From Methylobacterium sp. (GTDB lineage: Bacteria > Pseudomonadota > Alphaproteobacteria > Rhizobiales > Beijerinckiaceae), in assembly GCA_013823325.1 (NCBI GenBank), contig PNLY01000005.1:1-64000 (forward strand): 64,000 bases of DNA. Direction: 5' to 3'. Both the position numbers and the translations under genes were made by a program. Shown piece by piece: positions 38,867-47,781 of the stretch (position 1 is its first letter; the number at the start of each line of letters is the position of its first letter). The notes under the pieces are model-generated. The model was not told the origin of the DNA, did not search any database, and saw only the letters and a list, made by a program, of their open reading frames with translations.

Positions 38867-39550
38867 ATGGCCAAACGCATTCTCCATGTCGTCAGCAATG
38901 TCGCCCACTATGCCGATCCGACCCAGCCGACCGGCCTGTGGCTGTCGGAGCTGACTCATGCCTATGACGTCTTTGCAGAGAAGCGTTATGGGCAGACGAT
39001 CGTAAGTCCGCTGGGCGGCGTCTCGCCGCTTGAGCCTCGCGCCCTCAAATGGCCGCTTCTGGACGCCTCTGCGAAAGCCTGGCTGGATGATCCGAACCGC
39101 ATGGCTCTTCTGCAAGCGACAGCCGCGCCCGACGAGATCGACCCGACGGACTTCGATGCGATCTACTTTACCGGCGGCCATGCGGTCATGTGGGATTTTC
39201 CGGACAGCGAAGGCTTACAGCGCATCACCCGCTCGATCTGGGAGCGCGGCGGGATCGTCTCCGCGGTCTGCCATGGCTATTGCGGCCTGCTGAACACGAG
39301 GCTGTCCGACGGCAAACTGCTGGTGGCCGGCAAGCGGCTCACCGGCTTTTCCTGGACGGAGGAGGTGCTGGCCGGGGTCGCGAAGAAGATGCCCTACAAT
39401 GCCGAAGCCGAGATGAAGGCGCGCGGAGTGTTGTACAAAAAGGCCTTCCTTCCGTTCGTTTCCTATGCCGTCGCCGACGGCCGCCTCGTCACGGGGCAAA
39501 ATCCATGGTCGGCAAAGGCGACGGCGGAGAAAGTCGCAAGTCTTCTGTGA
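38867..39550 (+). CDS. DJ-1/PfpI family protein (class I glutamine amidotransferase-like)
   Basis: The 227-residue protein has the nucleophile elbow SAVCHGYCGLLN (Cys-His) and the TGGHAVMWDFPDSE block seen in Hsp31-like glyoxalase III / chaperone proteins. Such proteins break down methylglyoxal or act on damaged proteins. GAGGAC precedes ATG 38867. It is convergent with the quinone-oxidoreductase-like gene and sits at the edge of the carbonyl-metabolism genes, which fits a role with reactive aldehydes. Confidence 0.85.
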   Translation: MAKRILHVVSNVAHYADPTQPTGLWLSELTHAYDVFAEKRYGQTIVSPLGGVSPLEPRALKWPLLDASAKAWLDDPNRMALLQATAAPDEIDPTDFDAIYFTGGHAVMWDFPDSEGLQRITRSIWERGGIVSAVCHGYCGLLNTRLSDGKLLVAGKRLTGFSWTEEVLAGVAKKMPYNAEAEMKARGVLYKKAFLPFVSYAVADGRLVTGQNPWSAKATAEKVASLL

Positions 39551-39593
39551 TGCTTTGCCCATCCGTTTGCCTGCGCCTGTTCGGCCTCGCGGA

Positions 39594-40598
39594 TCAGGTC
39601 ATCGACAGGACGACCTTTCCTTTCGCCCGGCCCGTACCCAGATGCGCGAAAGCCGCCGGTAAGCCCTCGAACGGGAAGACCCGGTCGATCACCGGCTTGA
39701 TGCGGCCCTCATCGACCAGGCGAGCGATCCCAGCAAGCTGCGCGCCATCGGACTCGGTCAGGAAGCGGTAATAGGCGACGCCCGTCTCGCGGCTGGCCGC
39801 GAAGACGCGCCGCGCCATGAACCACATGACGAGCCGGATCAGCGGATTGGCTCCGACCTGGTCGGCGAACTGGCGGTCCGGCGGGCCGACGATCGAGACG
39901 ACGGAACCGCCCCGCCGCGCGACCTTGAACGCATCCAGCGTGAAGGCCCCGCCCAGCGTGTCGAAGACGATGTCGTAATCGCCGGGCTGGGTGAGATAAT
40001 CCTCCTTGTCATAGACAATGACGGTGTCAGCGCCGAGTGTGCGGACGAATTCGGCGTTCCTGCTGCTCGTAGTCGTGGTGACATGCAGGCCGAGCGCCTT
40101 GGCATATTGAATGGCGAAGGTGCCGACGCCGCCGGAGCCGGCATGGATCAGGATGCGCTGCCCGGCTTTCGCCCGTGCCCGGTCCACCAGTCCCTGCACC
40201 GTCGTCAGGCCGACCAGAGGGAGCGAGGCGGCTTCCACATGCGTGAGCGCCGCGGGTTTGCGCGCGAAGAAGGATTGCGGCAGCGCGATCCTCTCGGCGA
40301 AGGTCCCGATGGTTTCGCGCGAGGCCCGCACGAAGACCTCGTCGCCCGGCCTGAAGGCTGTGACGTTCGATCCCACGGCGCGCACCGTGCCGCTGGCGTC
40401 GAAGCCAATGGTGTGTGGCAGGTCGTATCGGATGACCTGCTTCAGGTCGCCGGCGATTGTCTTTTGATCGATTGGATTGAGCGCGGCCGCCTTGATGTCG
40501 CAGACGACCTCGTCAGCCCCTGGCACAGGGTCAGGAAGGTCGAGGAGCCGGACGACATCCTGAACGTTGCCATAAGCCGTCATCACATAGGCGCGCAT
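39594..40598 (-). CDS. NADP-dependent oxidoreductase, quinone-oxidoreductase type of the zinc-free MDR family
   Basis: The 334-residue medium-chain reductase has the NADP site ILIHAGSGGVGTFAIQYAK, GFDASGTVRAVG and NPIDQKT. It lacks the cysteine cluster of zinc alcohol dehydrogenases. Members reduce quinones, enals or enones. It lies six bases after the MerR gene on the same strand, so it is almost certainly in that operon and under its control. The C-terminal RIKPVIDRVFPFEGLPAAF is typical. Confidence 0.88.
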   Translation of the reverse strand: MRAYVMTAYGNVQDVVRLLDLPDPVPGADEVVCDIKAAALNPIDQKTIAGDLKQVIRYDLPHTIGFDASGTVRAVGSNVTAFRPGDEVFVRASRETIGTFAERIALPQSFFARKPAALTHVEAASLPLVGLTTVQGLVDRARAKAGQRILIHAGSGGVGTFAIQYAKALGLHVTTTTSSRNAEFVRTLGADTVIVYDKEDYLTQPGDYDIVFDTLGGAFTLDAFKVARRGGSVVSIVGPPDRQFADQVGANPLIRLVMWFMARRVFAASRETGVAYYRFLTESDGAQLAGIARLVDEGRIKPVIDRVFPFEGLPAAFAHLGTGRAKGKVVLSMT

Positions 40599-40604
40599 GG
40601 CAGG

Positions 40605-41087
40605 TTAGACCGCTCTGGCGCGAGGGCGCCGCGTTGCCTTGCCGGCCGGTTTGTCGTCGACCGCGCCTGTCGGCGTGTCTACAGCCTTGCCGAGCATCCG
40701 CGACAGAACCCTGCGGGCATTGGCGGCGCAATCCATGTCGCCGGGCTTCGCCTCGATGTCGCCTATAAGTCCGACGAGCTGCGCCTTGCTCTCGGCCAGC
40801 CGCTGCTCCAGCGCCTCGATGTCCCTGACCTTCTTTCGGAGTGCATCGAGCAGCGCATCATGCTCCCACCGATCGAGATCGCTCGGCAGAAGCGTGCGGA
40901 TCTCGTCGAGCGAGAAGCCCGCCTTCTGCGCCGTCGTGATGAGTTCGAGGACCAGCACCGCATCGGACGAATAGGTGCGGTAGCCATTGGGCCGACGGTC
41001 CACCGTCTTCAGGAGGCCGGCGCTCTCATAGAAGCGGATACGCGAATTCGTCAGGCCGGTCCGCTTGGCCAGTTCCCCGATGTTCAT
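40605..41087 (-). CDS. MerR family transcriptional regulator
   Basis: The 160-residue regulator has an N-terminal winged helix (MNIGELAKRTGLTNSRIRFY, then ESAGLL and NGYRTY) and a long dimerization helix; the tail is short and basic (KPAGKATRRPRARAV). Only one cysteine is in the effector part (GDMDCAANARR), so it is not a CueR- or ArsR-like metal sensor by its motifs. It is the first gene of its operon and is divergent from the Old Yellow Enzyme gene with a MerR-type promoter between them. Confidence 0.92.
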   Translation of the reverse strand: MNIGELAKRTGLTNSRIRFYESAGLLKTVDRRPNGYRTYSSDAVLVLELITTAQKAGFSLDEIRTLLPSDLDRWEHDALLDALRKKVRDIEALEQRLAESKAQLVGLIGDIEAKPGDMDCAANARRVLSRMLGKAVDTPTGAVDDKPAGKATRRPRARAV

Positions 41088-41114
41088 GGTCGCAAATTCC
41101 AGCGAAAAATTCTC

Positions 41115-41145
41115 TTGACCTTCAACTTAACTAAAACGTTACGGT
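41115..41145 (+). promoter_or_regulatory. MerR-type promoter of the Old Yellow Enzyme operon (site 1)
   Basis: TTGACC and TACGGT are separated by 19 bases, the stretched spacer of MerR-activated promoters. Imperfect dyad bases sit in the spacer. It ends 28 bases before the ATG at 41173. It shares its layout with the sites at 44998-45028 (minus) and 45092-45122 (plus): TTGAC at 1-5, AA at 10-11 and TTA at 25-27 are common to all three. Confidence 0.6.
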
Positions 41146-41172
41146 CTGTCCAAATCTTTCTTGGAGCGACCG

Positions 41173-42411
41173 ATGTCCCTGTTTTCCCCGCTTGTCCTGC
41201 CCAATGGCATCACCGTCCCGAACCGCATCGCCAAGGCGGCGATGGAAGAGAACATGGCCGACGATGATCACGCTCCGTCAGGCGAACTCATCCGGCTGTA
41301 CCAGAACTGGGCCGATGGCGAGGCCGGGCTGATCATCACCGGCAATGTCATGGTCGACGCTCGCGCCATGACGGGTCCGCCGGGTGTGGTGCTGGAAGAT
41401 GATCGCAATCTCGACCGCTTCAAGGCCTGGGCCGATGCGGCGCGCTCGGGCGGTGGCCAGGTCTGGATGCAGATCAACCATCCCGGCCGGCAGATGCCTG
41501 CCGATCTGGGTCAAGCGACGCTGGCGCCGTCCGCGATCGCGCTGGATCTCGGCGCGCAGTCGAAGCGCTTTCCCGTGCCGCGCCAGATGACGGAGGCCGA
41601 GATCGCCGAGGTCGAGCAACGCTTCGTCAAAACCGCTCTCCTGGCCGAGGCGGCCGGGTTTGCCGGCGTGGAGATCCATGCGGCGCATGGCTATCTGCTC
41701 AGCCAGTTCCTCTCCCCCTTGTCGAACCATCGGCAGGACCGCTGGGGCGGCAGCCTCGAGAATCGGGCGCGCCTGCTGCTCGACATCGTGCGCGGCGTGC
41801 GCGCTGTCGTCGGACCCGGTTTTGCAGTCTCCATCAAACTCAACTCCGCCGACTTCCAACGCGGCGGATTCTCCCCGGAGGATGCCCAAGCCGTAGTCTT
41901 GATGCTCAATTCCCTGGGCGTCGATCTCGTCGAACTCTCAGGCGGCAGCTACGAGGTGCCGGCGATGATGGGCTCGGCTCGGGACGAGCGTACCCTCGCG
42001 CGCGAAGCCTATTTCCTCGAATTCGCCCGCGACATCGCCAAGGTCGCAACGATGCCCCTGATGGTCACCGGCGGGATCAGGCGGCGCGAGGTCGCGGAGC
42101 AGGTCGTCGCCAGCGGTGTGGCCATGGCGGGGATCGCCACCGCACTCGCGATCGATCCGAGCCTTCCGCGCAAATGGAAGCAGGGTTTGGCGGACGCTCC
42201 GGCACTGAAGCCGATCACCTGGAAGAACAAGCCGATCGCGTCGGCGGCTCATATGGCAGCGGTGCGATACCAGCTCGTGCGCCTCGGCGATCGGCGGCGC
42301 ACGGCGCCGAAGGTGTCGCCGATCTGGGCGCTGATCACCGCGCAGATGGCCACCAGGCGACACACCCGGCGATACCGGCGCTGGATGGCGCAACGACGCT
42401 CGGCCGCGTGA
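41173..42411 (+). CDS. Old Yellow Enzyme family NADH:flavin oxidoreductase
   Basis: This TIM-barrel flavoprotein has 412 residues, with the FMN/substrate-site blocks QINHPGRQMP, GVEIHAAHGYLLSQFLSP and DRWGGSLENRARL; the C-terminus carries a basic extension of about 50 residues beyond the barrel. Members reduce the C=C bond of enones, enals or nitro compounds. GGAG precedes ATG 41173 by seven bases. It is expressed from the putative MerR-type promoter, and the aldehyde dehydrogenase gene follows after 82 bases. Confidence 0.92.
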   Translation: MSLFSPLVLPNGITVPNRIAKAAMEENMADDDHAPSGELIRLYQNWADGEAGLIITGNVMVDARAMTGPPGVVLEDDRNLDRFKAWADAARSGGGQVWMQINHPGRQMPADLGQATLAPSAIALDLGAQSKRFPVPRQMTEAEIAEVEQRFVKTALLAEAAGFAGVEIHAAHGYLLSQFLSPLSNHRQDRWGGSLENRARLLLDIVRGVRAVVGPGFAVSIKLNSADFQRGGFSPEDAQAVVLMLNSLGVDLVELSGGSYEVPAMMGSARDERTLAREAYFLEFARDIAKVATMPLMVTGGIRRREVAEQVVASGVAMAGIATALAIDPSLPRKWKQGLADAPALKPITWKNKPIASAAHMAAVRYQLVRLGDRRRTAPKVSPIWALITAQMATRRHTRRYRRWMAQRRSAA

Positions 42412-42493
42412 CCGAAAGCCGCGCGCCGGCCAGCGCCGGCGCGCTCCCCCATCGTCTCCAGGACCAAACCGATCCTCGAGACAAACTCGTGAG

Positions 42494-43933
42494 ATGAACG
42501 TGACGGTTCCGGCTCTCCTCGATCCCCTCGCCGACATGGCAGGCCTGCTGGAACGCCAGCGCGCCGCCTTTCTCAATGATGGGCCGCCCAGCCTTGGCGA
42601 GCGCAAGAAGTGGCTCAAGCGCCTGCGCGATGTGGTCCTCGCGCATCGCAGCGCATTGGGGGAAGCGGTCAGCGCCGATTTCGGCCACCGCTCCCGTCAC
42701 GAGACCGAGATCATGGAACTCGTCGGCGTCGTCCAGTCGATCGACTATCTCACGCGAAACCTGCGCCGTTTCATGAGGCGCGAGCGTCGCCATGTCGATC
42801 TGTTCTACCGCTCGGGTCGCGCCTATGTGCACTATCAGCCCAAGGGCGTCATCGGCGTGATGGCGCCCTGGAATTACCCCATCTCCCTGACGCTCATCCC
42901 GCTTGCGACCGCTCTGGCCGCCGGCAACCGCGCCATGCTGAAGCCCTCCGAGCTCACGCCGCGGACCAGCGAACTGATGCAGCGGATGCTCGCCTCCGTC
43001 TTCCCGGCGGAAGAGGTCGCGGTCGTCCTCGGCGGGCCGCAGGTCGGCGCCGCTTTCAGCGCCCTGCCCTTCGACCATTTGCTGTTCACCGGCAGCACGC
43101 CGGTCGGCCGCAAGGTCATGCAGGCGGCGAGCGACAATCTCGTGCCGGTGACGCTGGAGCTCGGCGGCAAGAGTCCGGCGATCGTGGCGCAAGGCCATGT
43201 CAACGATCGGACGATCGGCAGTCTCGTCTTCGGCAAGCTGTCGAATAGCGGGCAGACCTGCGTCGCCCCAGATTACGCCCTCGTGCATGAGAACGATGTG
43301 GAGACGTTCGTCGAACGGTTCGGTGCGGCCGTCGCACGCGCCTATCCGGCAGGGCCGACCGGCGACGATTACACCTCGATCGTCAATGATCGGCACTACG
43401 AGCGCCTGAAGGGGCTGATCGACGATGCGCGGCGCCTTGGCGCTCGCGTCATCGAGACCGGCGCGCTGCCAGAGACTGCCATCGCGCGACCGCGCACGCT
43501 CGCGCCCACCCTGGTCGTGGGCGCCACGGACGATATGGCGGTCATGCAGGAAGAAATCTTCGGCCCGATCCTGCCGGTACGGACCTATCGGACGATCGAC
43601 GACGTGATCGAGTACGTGAACGCGCGCGCCCGTCCGCTGGCGCTCTATTATTTCGGCGAGCGGGATGCCGATTGCGCAAGTCTGCTGGCGCGCACGACCT
43701 CCGGCAATGTCGGCATCAACAACACGATGATCCATGTCGCGCAGGACGATCTGCCGTTCGGCGGCGTCGGCCCAAGCGGCATGGGCGCCTATCACGGCAT
43801 CGAGGGCTTCCGGGCCATGAGCCATGCGAAAGGCGTGTTCGAGCAGGGGCGGTGGGCGTTGCCGAGCCTGCTGCGAGCACCATTCGGGCGGCTGGCGGAG
43901 CTGGCCTTGCGGAGCGTGCTTGGTCGAGGCTGA
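42494..43933 (+). CDS. Aldehyde dehydrogenase, coniferyl-aldehyde-dehydrogenase-like
   Basis: The NAD(P)-dependent aldehyde dehydrogenase has 479 residues: Asn of the oxyanion hole in APWNYPISL, nucleotide motif FTGSTPVGRKV, general-base Glu in TLELGGKSP and nucleophile Cys in NSGQTCVAPDY. The shortened N-terminus and the C-terminal hydrophobic tail resemble the class 3-like coniferyl aldehyde dehydrogenases. It oxidises aldehydes to acids. With the Old Yellow Enzyme upstream it could process alpha,beta-unsaturated aldehydes in two steps, which is inference. Confidence 0.9.
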   Translation: MNVTVPALLDPLADMAGLLERQRAAFLNDGPPSLGERKKWLKRLRDVVLAHRSALGEAVSADFGHRSRHETEIMELVGVVQSIDYLTRNLRRFMRRERRHVDLFYRSGRAYVHYQPKGVIGVMAPWNYPISLTLIPLATALAAGNRAMLKPSELTPRTSELMQRMLASVFPAEEVAVVLGGPQVGAAFSALPFDHLLFTGSTPVGRKVMQAASDNLVPVTLELGGKSPAIVAQGHVNDRTIGSLVFGKLSNSGQTCVAPDYALVHENDVETFVERFGAAVARAYPAGPTGDDYTSIVNDRHYERLKGLIDDARRLGARVIETGALPETAIARPRTLAPTLVVGATDDMAVMQEEIFGPILPVRTYRTIDDVIEYVNARARPLALYYFGERDADCASLLARTTSGNVGINNTMIHVAQDDLPFGGVGPSGMGAYHGIEGFRAMSHAKGVFEQGRWALPSLLRAPFGRLAELALRSVLGRG

Positions 43934-44027
43934 GCCAGGCAGCTTCGCCGACAAAAGGGCGTGCCTCGGGCATTGCAGAGAGATTCTGGCTCCCTGCAAT
44001 GCCGCCGATTGACGACGGCGACTGCCT

Positions 44028-44864
44028 CTAGCTGCGAATGAACTTCAGCAGATCCGCGTTCACGACGTCGGCGTTGACGGTGAGCATCCCGTGCGAGAAG
44101 CCGGGATAGATGATCAACGTGCTGTTCTTCAGGAGTTTGTCCTGCATGATCGCCGCACATTTGTAGGGAACGACCTGGTCGTCGTCGCCCTGCATGACGA
44201 GCGTCGGCACGGTGATCGCCTTCAGGTCCTCGGTCTGATCGGTCTCCGAGAAAGCCTTGATGCCTTCGTAATGGGCCTTGGCGCTGCCCATCATGCCCTG
44301 GCGCCACCAGTTCTCGATCACGCCTTGCGAAGGCTTGGCTCCCGGACGGTTGTAGCCGTAGAACGGCCCCGCGGGGACGTCGATGAAGAATTGCGCCCTG
44401 TTGGCCGCCAGCGCTGAGCGGAAGCCGTCGAAAACCTCGATCGGCGTCCCGTCCGGATTGCCGGCCGTCTTGACCATCAGCGGCGGCACGGCACTGACCA
44501 GCGCCGCCTTGGCGACGCGCCCTTGCGGCTGGCCATGCTGCGCGACATAGCGCGCAACCTGCCCGCCTCCGGTCGAATGGCCGATATGGATGGCGTTCCG
44601 AAGATCGAGATGTTCGGCGACCGCCGAAGCGTCGGCCGCATAGTGATCCATGTCATGCCCGTCGCTGACCTGGCTGGAACGGCCATGGCCACGGCGGTCA
44701 TGGGCAACGACACGGAAGCCTTCCTTCAGGAAGAACAGCATCTGGTTGTCCCAGTCATCGGCGCTGAGCGGCCAGCCATGGTGGAAATGGATGGGCTGCG
44801 CGTCCCTCGGCCCCCAATCCTTGTAGAAAATCTCCGTCCCGTCGCGGGTGGTGACGAATGGCAT
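44028..44864 (-). CDS. Alpha/beta hydrolase, non-heme chloroperoxidase type
   Basis: This serine hydrolase of 278 residues has the nucleophile elbow GHSTGGGQVARYVA, acid MQGDDDQVVP and His in PGFSHGM, with the short lid typical of cofactor-free haloperoxidases / perhydrolases and esterases. GGAGAG precedes ATG 44864; an upstream start at 44897 is less likely. Its promoter region has a MerR-type site on the minus strand. True activity is probably esterase-like. Confidence 0.88.
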   Translation of the reverse strand: MPFVTTRDGTEIFYKDWGPRDAQPIHFHHGWPLSADDWDNQMLFFLKEGFRVVAHDRRGHGRSSQVSDGHDMDHYAADASAVAEHLDLRNAIHIGHSTGGGQVARYVAQHGQPQGRVAKAALVSAVPPLMVKTAGNPDGTPIEVFDGFRSALAANRAQFFIDVPAGPFYGYNRPGAKPSQGVIENWWRQGMMGSAKAHYEGIKAFSETDQTEDLKAITVPTLVMQGDDDQVVPYKCAAIMQDKLLKNSTLIIYPGFSHGMLTVNADVVNADLLKFIRS

Positions 44865-44997
44865 GGCTGCTCTCCTTCCTGCGGGTGACTGGATCAAACA
44901 GACTCATCTTCGAAAACTTGCGACTGCGGCCGGCGCAGGGGCCCTCTTGTGGGTTTGAGCGTCCAGCGCTTCCAGCCCGTCAGACATGGCGGGACCG

Positions 44998-45028
44998 AGC
45001 GTAAGATTAAACCTATGTTGAAGGTCAA
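44998..45028 (-). promoter_or_regulatory. MerR-type promoter of the hydrolase gene (site 2)
   Basis: Read on the minus strand, TTGACCTTCAAC starts at 45028 and is identical to the first 12 bases of site 1; TACGCT follows the -35 after 19 bases. It lies about 130 bases before the hydrolase ATG, leaving a long leader in which I see no other feature. Confidence 0.5.
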
Positions 45029-45091
45029 GCGGCGGTTGTCGCGTTCCGGTGGCCAGCATGTCCGGCCGCCCAAAGGAGCTACGAAAGCCGC

Positions 45092-45122
45092 TTGACACTA
45101 AAGTTAACTTTAACGTTAGAGC
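45092..45122 (+). promoter_or_regulatory. MerR-type promoter of the decarboxylase-like gene (site 3)
   Basis: TTGACA is followed, 19 bases on, by TAGAGC. The spacer holds AAAGTTAACTTT (45100-45111), a perfect 12-base palindrome, and shares TTAACT and AACGTTA with site 1 at identical positions. It ends 33 bases before the ATG at 45156. Confidence 0.55.
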
Positions 45123-45155
45123 TGCGGCATCAGCAACCCCTTCGAGGTGCCGTCA

Positions 45156-46145
45156 ATGAAGACGAGAACTCTCGCCGCAGCGTTCGGTGTTATCTTCAAC
45201 CTGCTCGCCAGCTCCAGTTGGGCGGGCGATCGCTCCGTGGTGAAGCAACCGGAGACCACGACGATGATCGACATCGCCGGCCAGCAGGTGCCCGTGGTCA
45301 AGGGCGGGCTTTACGATCGCTATCGCTCCAATCCTCCGCTGTCGGTCATTGCCGCGGAAGCGCCGGATGTGGACCTGAGCTGGTTCAGGCAGCTCAAGAA
45401 GGAGCGCGTCGACATCGGCTTCGAGTCCTATTCCCCGAATTTCTACTACAAGAACAGCCGGGTCACGGCGATCTTCACGGCCGACCTGGACAAGCTGAAG
45501 GAACTCATGCCGGCCGAGGTGCTGGCGAAGGTCCAGCCGCTCCAGATATGGCCCGGCCGGGGCCTGATCGCCCTGACGGCTTACACCTATCGTTATTGCG
45601 ACAATGACAGCTACGAAGAGATCGGCCTGTCCGTTATCACCAACAAGCTAGGCTCCTTCAATCTCGGCCCCTTCTCGTTGCTCGGCCAGATGATGGACAG
45701 CGATTTCTGGGGCTATGTGCTCAAGCTCCCGGTCAACACCGAACTGGCCCGGGTGCGCGGCGTGGTCGGCTACAACCTGCCGAAATGGCTGACCGACATC
45801 AGTTACAAGGAGACCGACAAATCCGTCGTCGTTGAGATTTTCGACGCACAGACCAGGAAGGTCGATGTCACTTTCGAGACGCGCAAGCTTTCCGACGTTT
45901 CCAGCAAGGAATCGATGGTCAAGAACAGCTTCACCAACCTCGACCAGAAGGGCCGCCTGACGACAGGCTACACAATCTCACGCCAGTTGCGCCACGCGAG
46001 CAGCTCCAGCGCAGACTCCGTGAAGCTGACGCTCGGGGACGGCAGCCTGTCGACCTACATCAAGGCGCTCAAGCTCGGCACGCTGGTGAAGTACGAGTAC
46101 GTGCCGGAGTTCCAGGGCGCGCTATACTCGCCCAAGGTGCTGTGA
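45156..46145 (+). CDS. Secreted acetoacetate-decarboxylase-like protein
   Basis: The protein has 329 residues, starting with a signal peptide (MKTRTLAAAFGVIFNLLASS, cleaved near WAG). The body resembles the acetoacetate decarboxylase fold: AEVLAKVQPLQIWPGRGLIA, TAYTYRYCDNDSYEEIGLSV and VRGVVGYNLPKW. I cannot identify the Schiff-base lysine with confidence, so catalysis is open. GAGGTG precedes ATG 45156. Export to the periplasm is unusual for this family. Confidence 0.72.
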   Translation: MKTRTLAAAFGVIFNLLASSSWAGDRSVVKQPETTTMIDIAGQQVPVVKGGLYDRYRSNPPLSVIAAEAPDVDLSWFRQLKKERVDIGFESYSPNFYYKNSRVTAIFTADLDKLKELMPAEVLAKVQPLQIWPGRGLIALTAYTYRYCDNDSYEEIGLSVITNKLGSFNLGPFSLLGQMMDSDFWGYVLKLPVNTELARVRGVVGYNLPKWLTDISYKETDKSVVVEIFDAQTRKVDVTFETRKLSDVSSKESMVKNSFTNLDQKGRLTTGYTISRQLRHASSSSADSVKLTLGDGSLSTYIKALKLGTLVKYEYVPEFQGALYSPKVL

Positions 46146-46584
46146 GGCGCGGTCTGGTCTTCTTCTAGGAGCCCGGCATGCCGTCTGTCCGCTGAGCTCC
46201 CCAGCGCCAGAGTGAGCTGCCGGTCGAGTCCGGCAGCCAACCAGCGCGCGCTCTCGGCAGGTCCGCTTCGGGCAGGAACTCAGAGTCCGCTTGTGGCGCA
46301 ACGCAGTCTACCGACCTTCGTCCGCCATAGCGGCCAGCTCATTTGATCCAGAGCAACGTAGTCGCAGACACGCTTGGCCGGGCGGGCCTATGGTGGCATC
46401 CGACGATGCGAATCGGCGCCTGCTGGAGACGGGTCTGGCGAGGCTCGGCCCAGTCTTGGGGTCGATATTGAGCCGGATCGACGGCGCCCATCGACGGTCT
46501 CCAGATTCCCGGCCGGTGGCCAGTGTCAGAAGGAGCCGCGCAACCCGCCGATTTGATCGGCTACCGCTGATGGCTCTGGTCAGA
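46146..46584. other. Gene-free region, one hairpin
   Basis: I find no gene. GCTGCCGG, six bases, CCGGCAGC at 46216-46237 is a perfect hairpin 70 bases after the preceding stop and could end that transcript, though no T-run follows. The rest is less GC-rich than the flanking core genes and looks like remnant DNA adjoining the truncated ParB-like gene. Confidence 0.45.
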
Positions 46585-47046
46585 TCAAGAACTCATGCAA
46601 ACAGGCCAATTGCAATCGATTGAGCCGAGTGAGAGGTATACATACGCGTCGAGCAGGCCGGTCAGCTCGCCAAGTTCGACCGCGAGCAGGTCCCGATCCC
46701 AGCCGGCATTCTCGGCGATCTTGTTATCGGCCAGCATCAGCGCTCGCCGCTGTGCCGCGCTCAGCCCGGCAACGCAGAGGGTCGGGACCTCAGTTAGCTG
46801 CAGGTCGTTTGCAGCGCGCAGCCGGCCATGGCCGGCGAGCACCCCGCCCTTCTCATCGATCAGCAGGGGATTGGTGAAGCCGAACTGTTCGATGCTCCGC
46901 GCGATCTGGGCGACCTGGGCCTTCGAATGGGTGCGCGCATTCCGCGCGGACGGACGAAGCGACGCGACCGGGCGGAGCTCGATCTGTCGCGAGATTTGAA
47001 TGCCATAATTAGGTTTCAATTTTGCATACTCCGAGCTGTTCGACAT
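46585..47046 (-). pseudogene. ParB-like nuclease-domain protein, probably truncated
   Basis: The 153 residues begin with a ParB/Srx domain: ELRPVASLRPSARNARTHSK, IEQFGFTNPLLIDEKGG, VLAGHGRLRAA and LMLADNKIAENAGWD. After LGELTGLLDA the sequence turns to YVYLSLGSIDCN and ends. Relatives I know of this type continue into a longer domain, often a DNA methylase, so this looks like a 5' fragment joined to unrelated DNA near 46650. It follows the unknown gene upstream with four bases between them. Confidence 0.65.
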
Positions 47047-47050
47047 GGAT

Positions 47051-47749
47051 TCAAGTCCCTCGCCGGCGCCCGCGGCGCGTCGGCTCGGTCTTCGAGAACA
47101 GATGGTTGAGCTGAATAAACGGGTTCATGAGTTCGATGATGAGCGTAGGACTTTGCGCGTAGGCATCCAGCGCAATGCGCCTCTCCAGCTCTTCCTTTCC
47201 TCGGCAGATATTGTCGGGCCTCGGCCCGTCCCCGCCGGCGACCGTACGTGTCGACGTCGCGACAGCTTCAAGGTCTGCATGGATGCAGAAGAAGACCATC
47301 TTCTCCGCGTCCTCGACCACATTCCCCTTCGCGATGAGCACCTCTTTGCCGACCGCGTTCGCGCTGGCAATGACCGTCTCTTCGATGTCGAGCAGCGAAG
47401 CGATATCCACCTCGGTCATCCTTCGATGTTCGCGCTCGAGCGCCTCTCGGAATTTGCGAAGTGAATCGACAGCTCCGCCCTGCGGCAGGCCGCAGCTCAT
47501 CAACCGAAGTGCGATAAAAAGCGCGAACACAGAATACGCAGAGAAGGTGACATCGCGGCCAGAGCCGGCCGCCTCACCGTCATGAAACGCGAAAACGGGA
47601 GGCGTGATTCTTCCTAGTGGCGGCCTACTCTTTCGGTCGAGGTCCAGCAGACGCTTGATCCGAGTCAGTATGATGTCATCCGACAGGCGCGAGTGGCTCG
47701 ACCGGATGGCCTTAACCAGGACATCGTTGATCTGGTTGCGCTTGTACAT
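47051..47749 (-). CDS. Hypothetical protein in operon with the ParB-like gene
   Basis: The 232-residue protein is not one I recognise. It starts MYKRNQINDVLVKAI, is mixed alpha/beta in character with a weakly hydrophobic segment (FSAYSVFALFIALRLM), and ends in a basic tail (TEPTRRGRRRG). The N-terminal part could be DNA-binding. It lies directly upstream of the ParB-like fragment on the same strand. Base composition is less GC-rich than the flanking genes, which suggests acquired DNA. Confidence 0.6.
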   Translation of the reverse strand: MYKRNQINDVLVKAIRSSHSRLSDDIILTRIKRLLDLDRKSRPPLGRITPPVFAFHDGEAAGSGRDVTFSAYSVFALFIALRLMSCGLPQGGAVDSLRKFREALEREHRRMTEVDIASLLDIEETVIASANAVGKEVLIAKGNVVEDAEKMVFFCIHADLEAVATSTRTVAGGDGPRPDNICRGKEELERRIALDAYAQSPTLIIELMNPFIQLNHLFSKTEPTRRGRRRGT

Positions 47750-47781
47750 TGAAACCCCAATCGATGCCTCAATCTGCGGCG

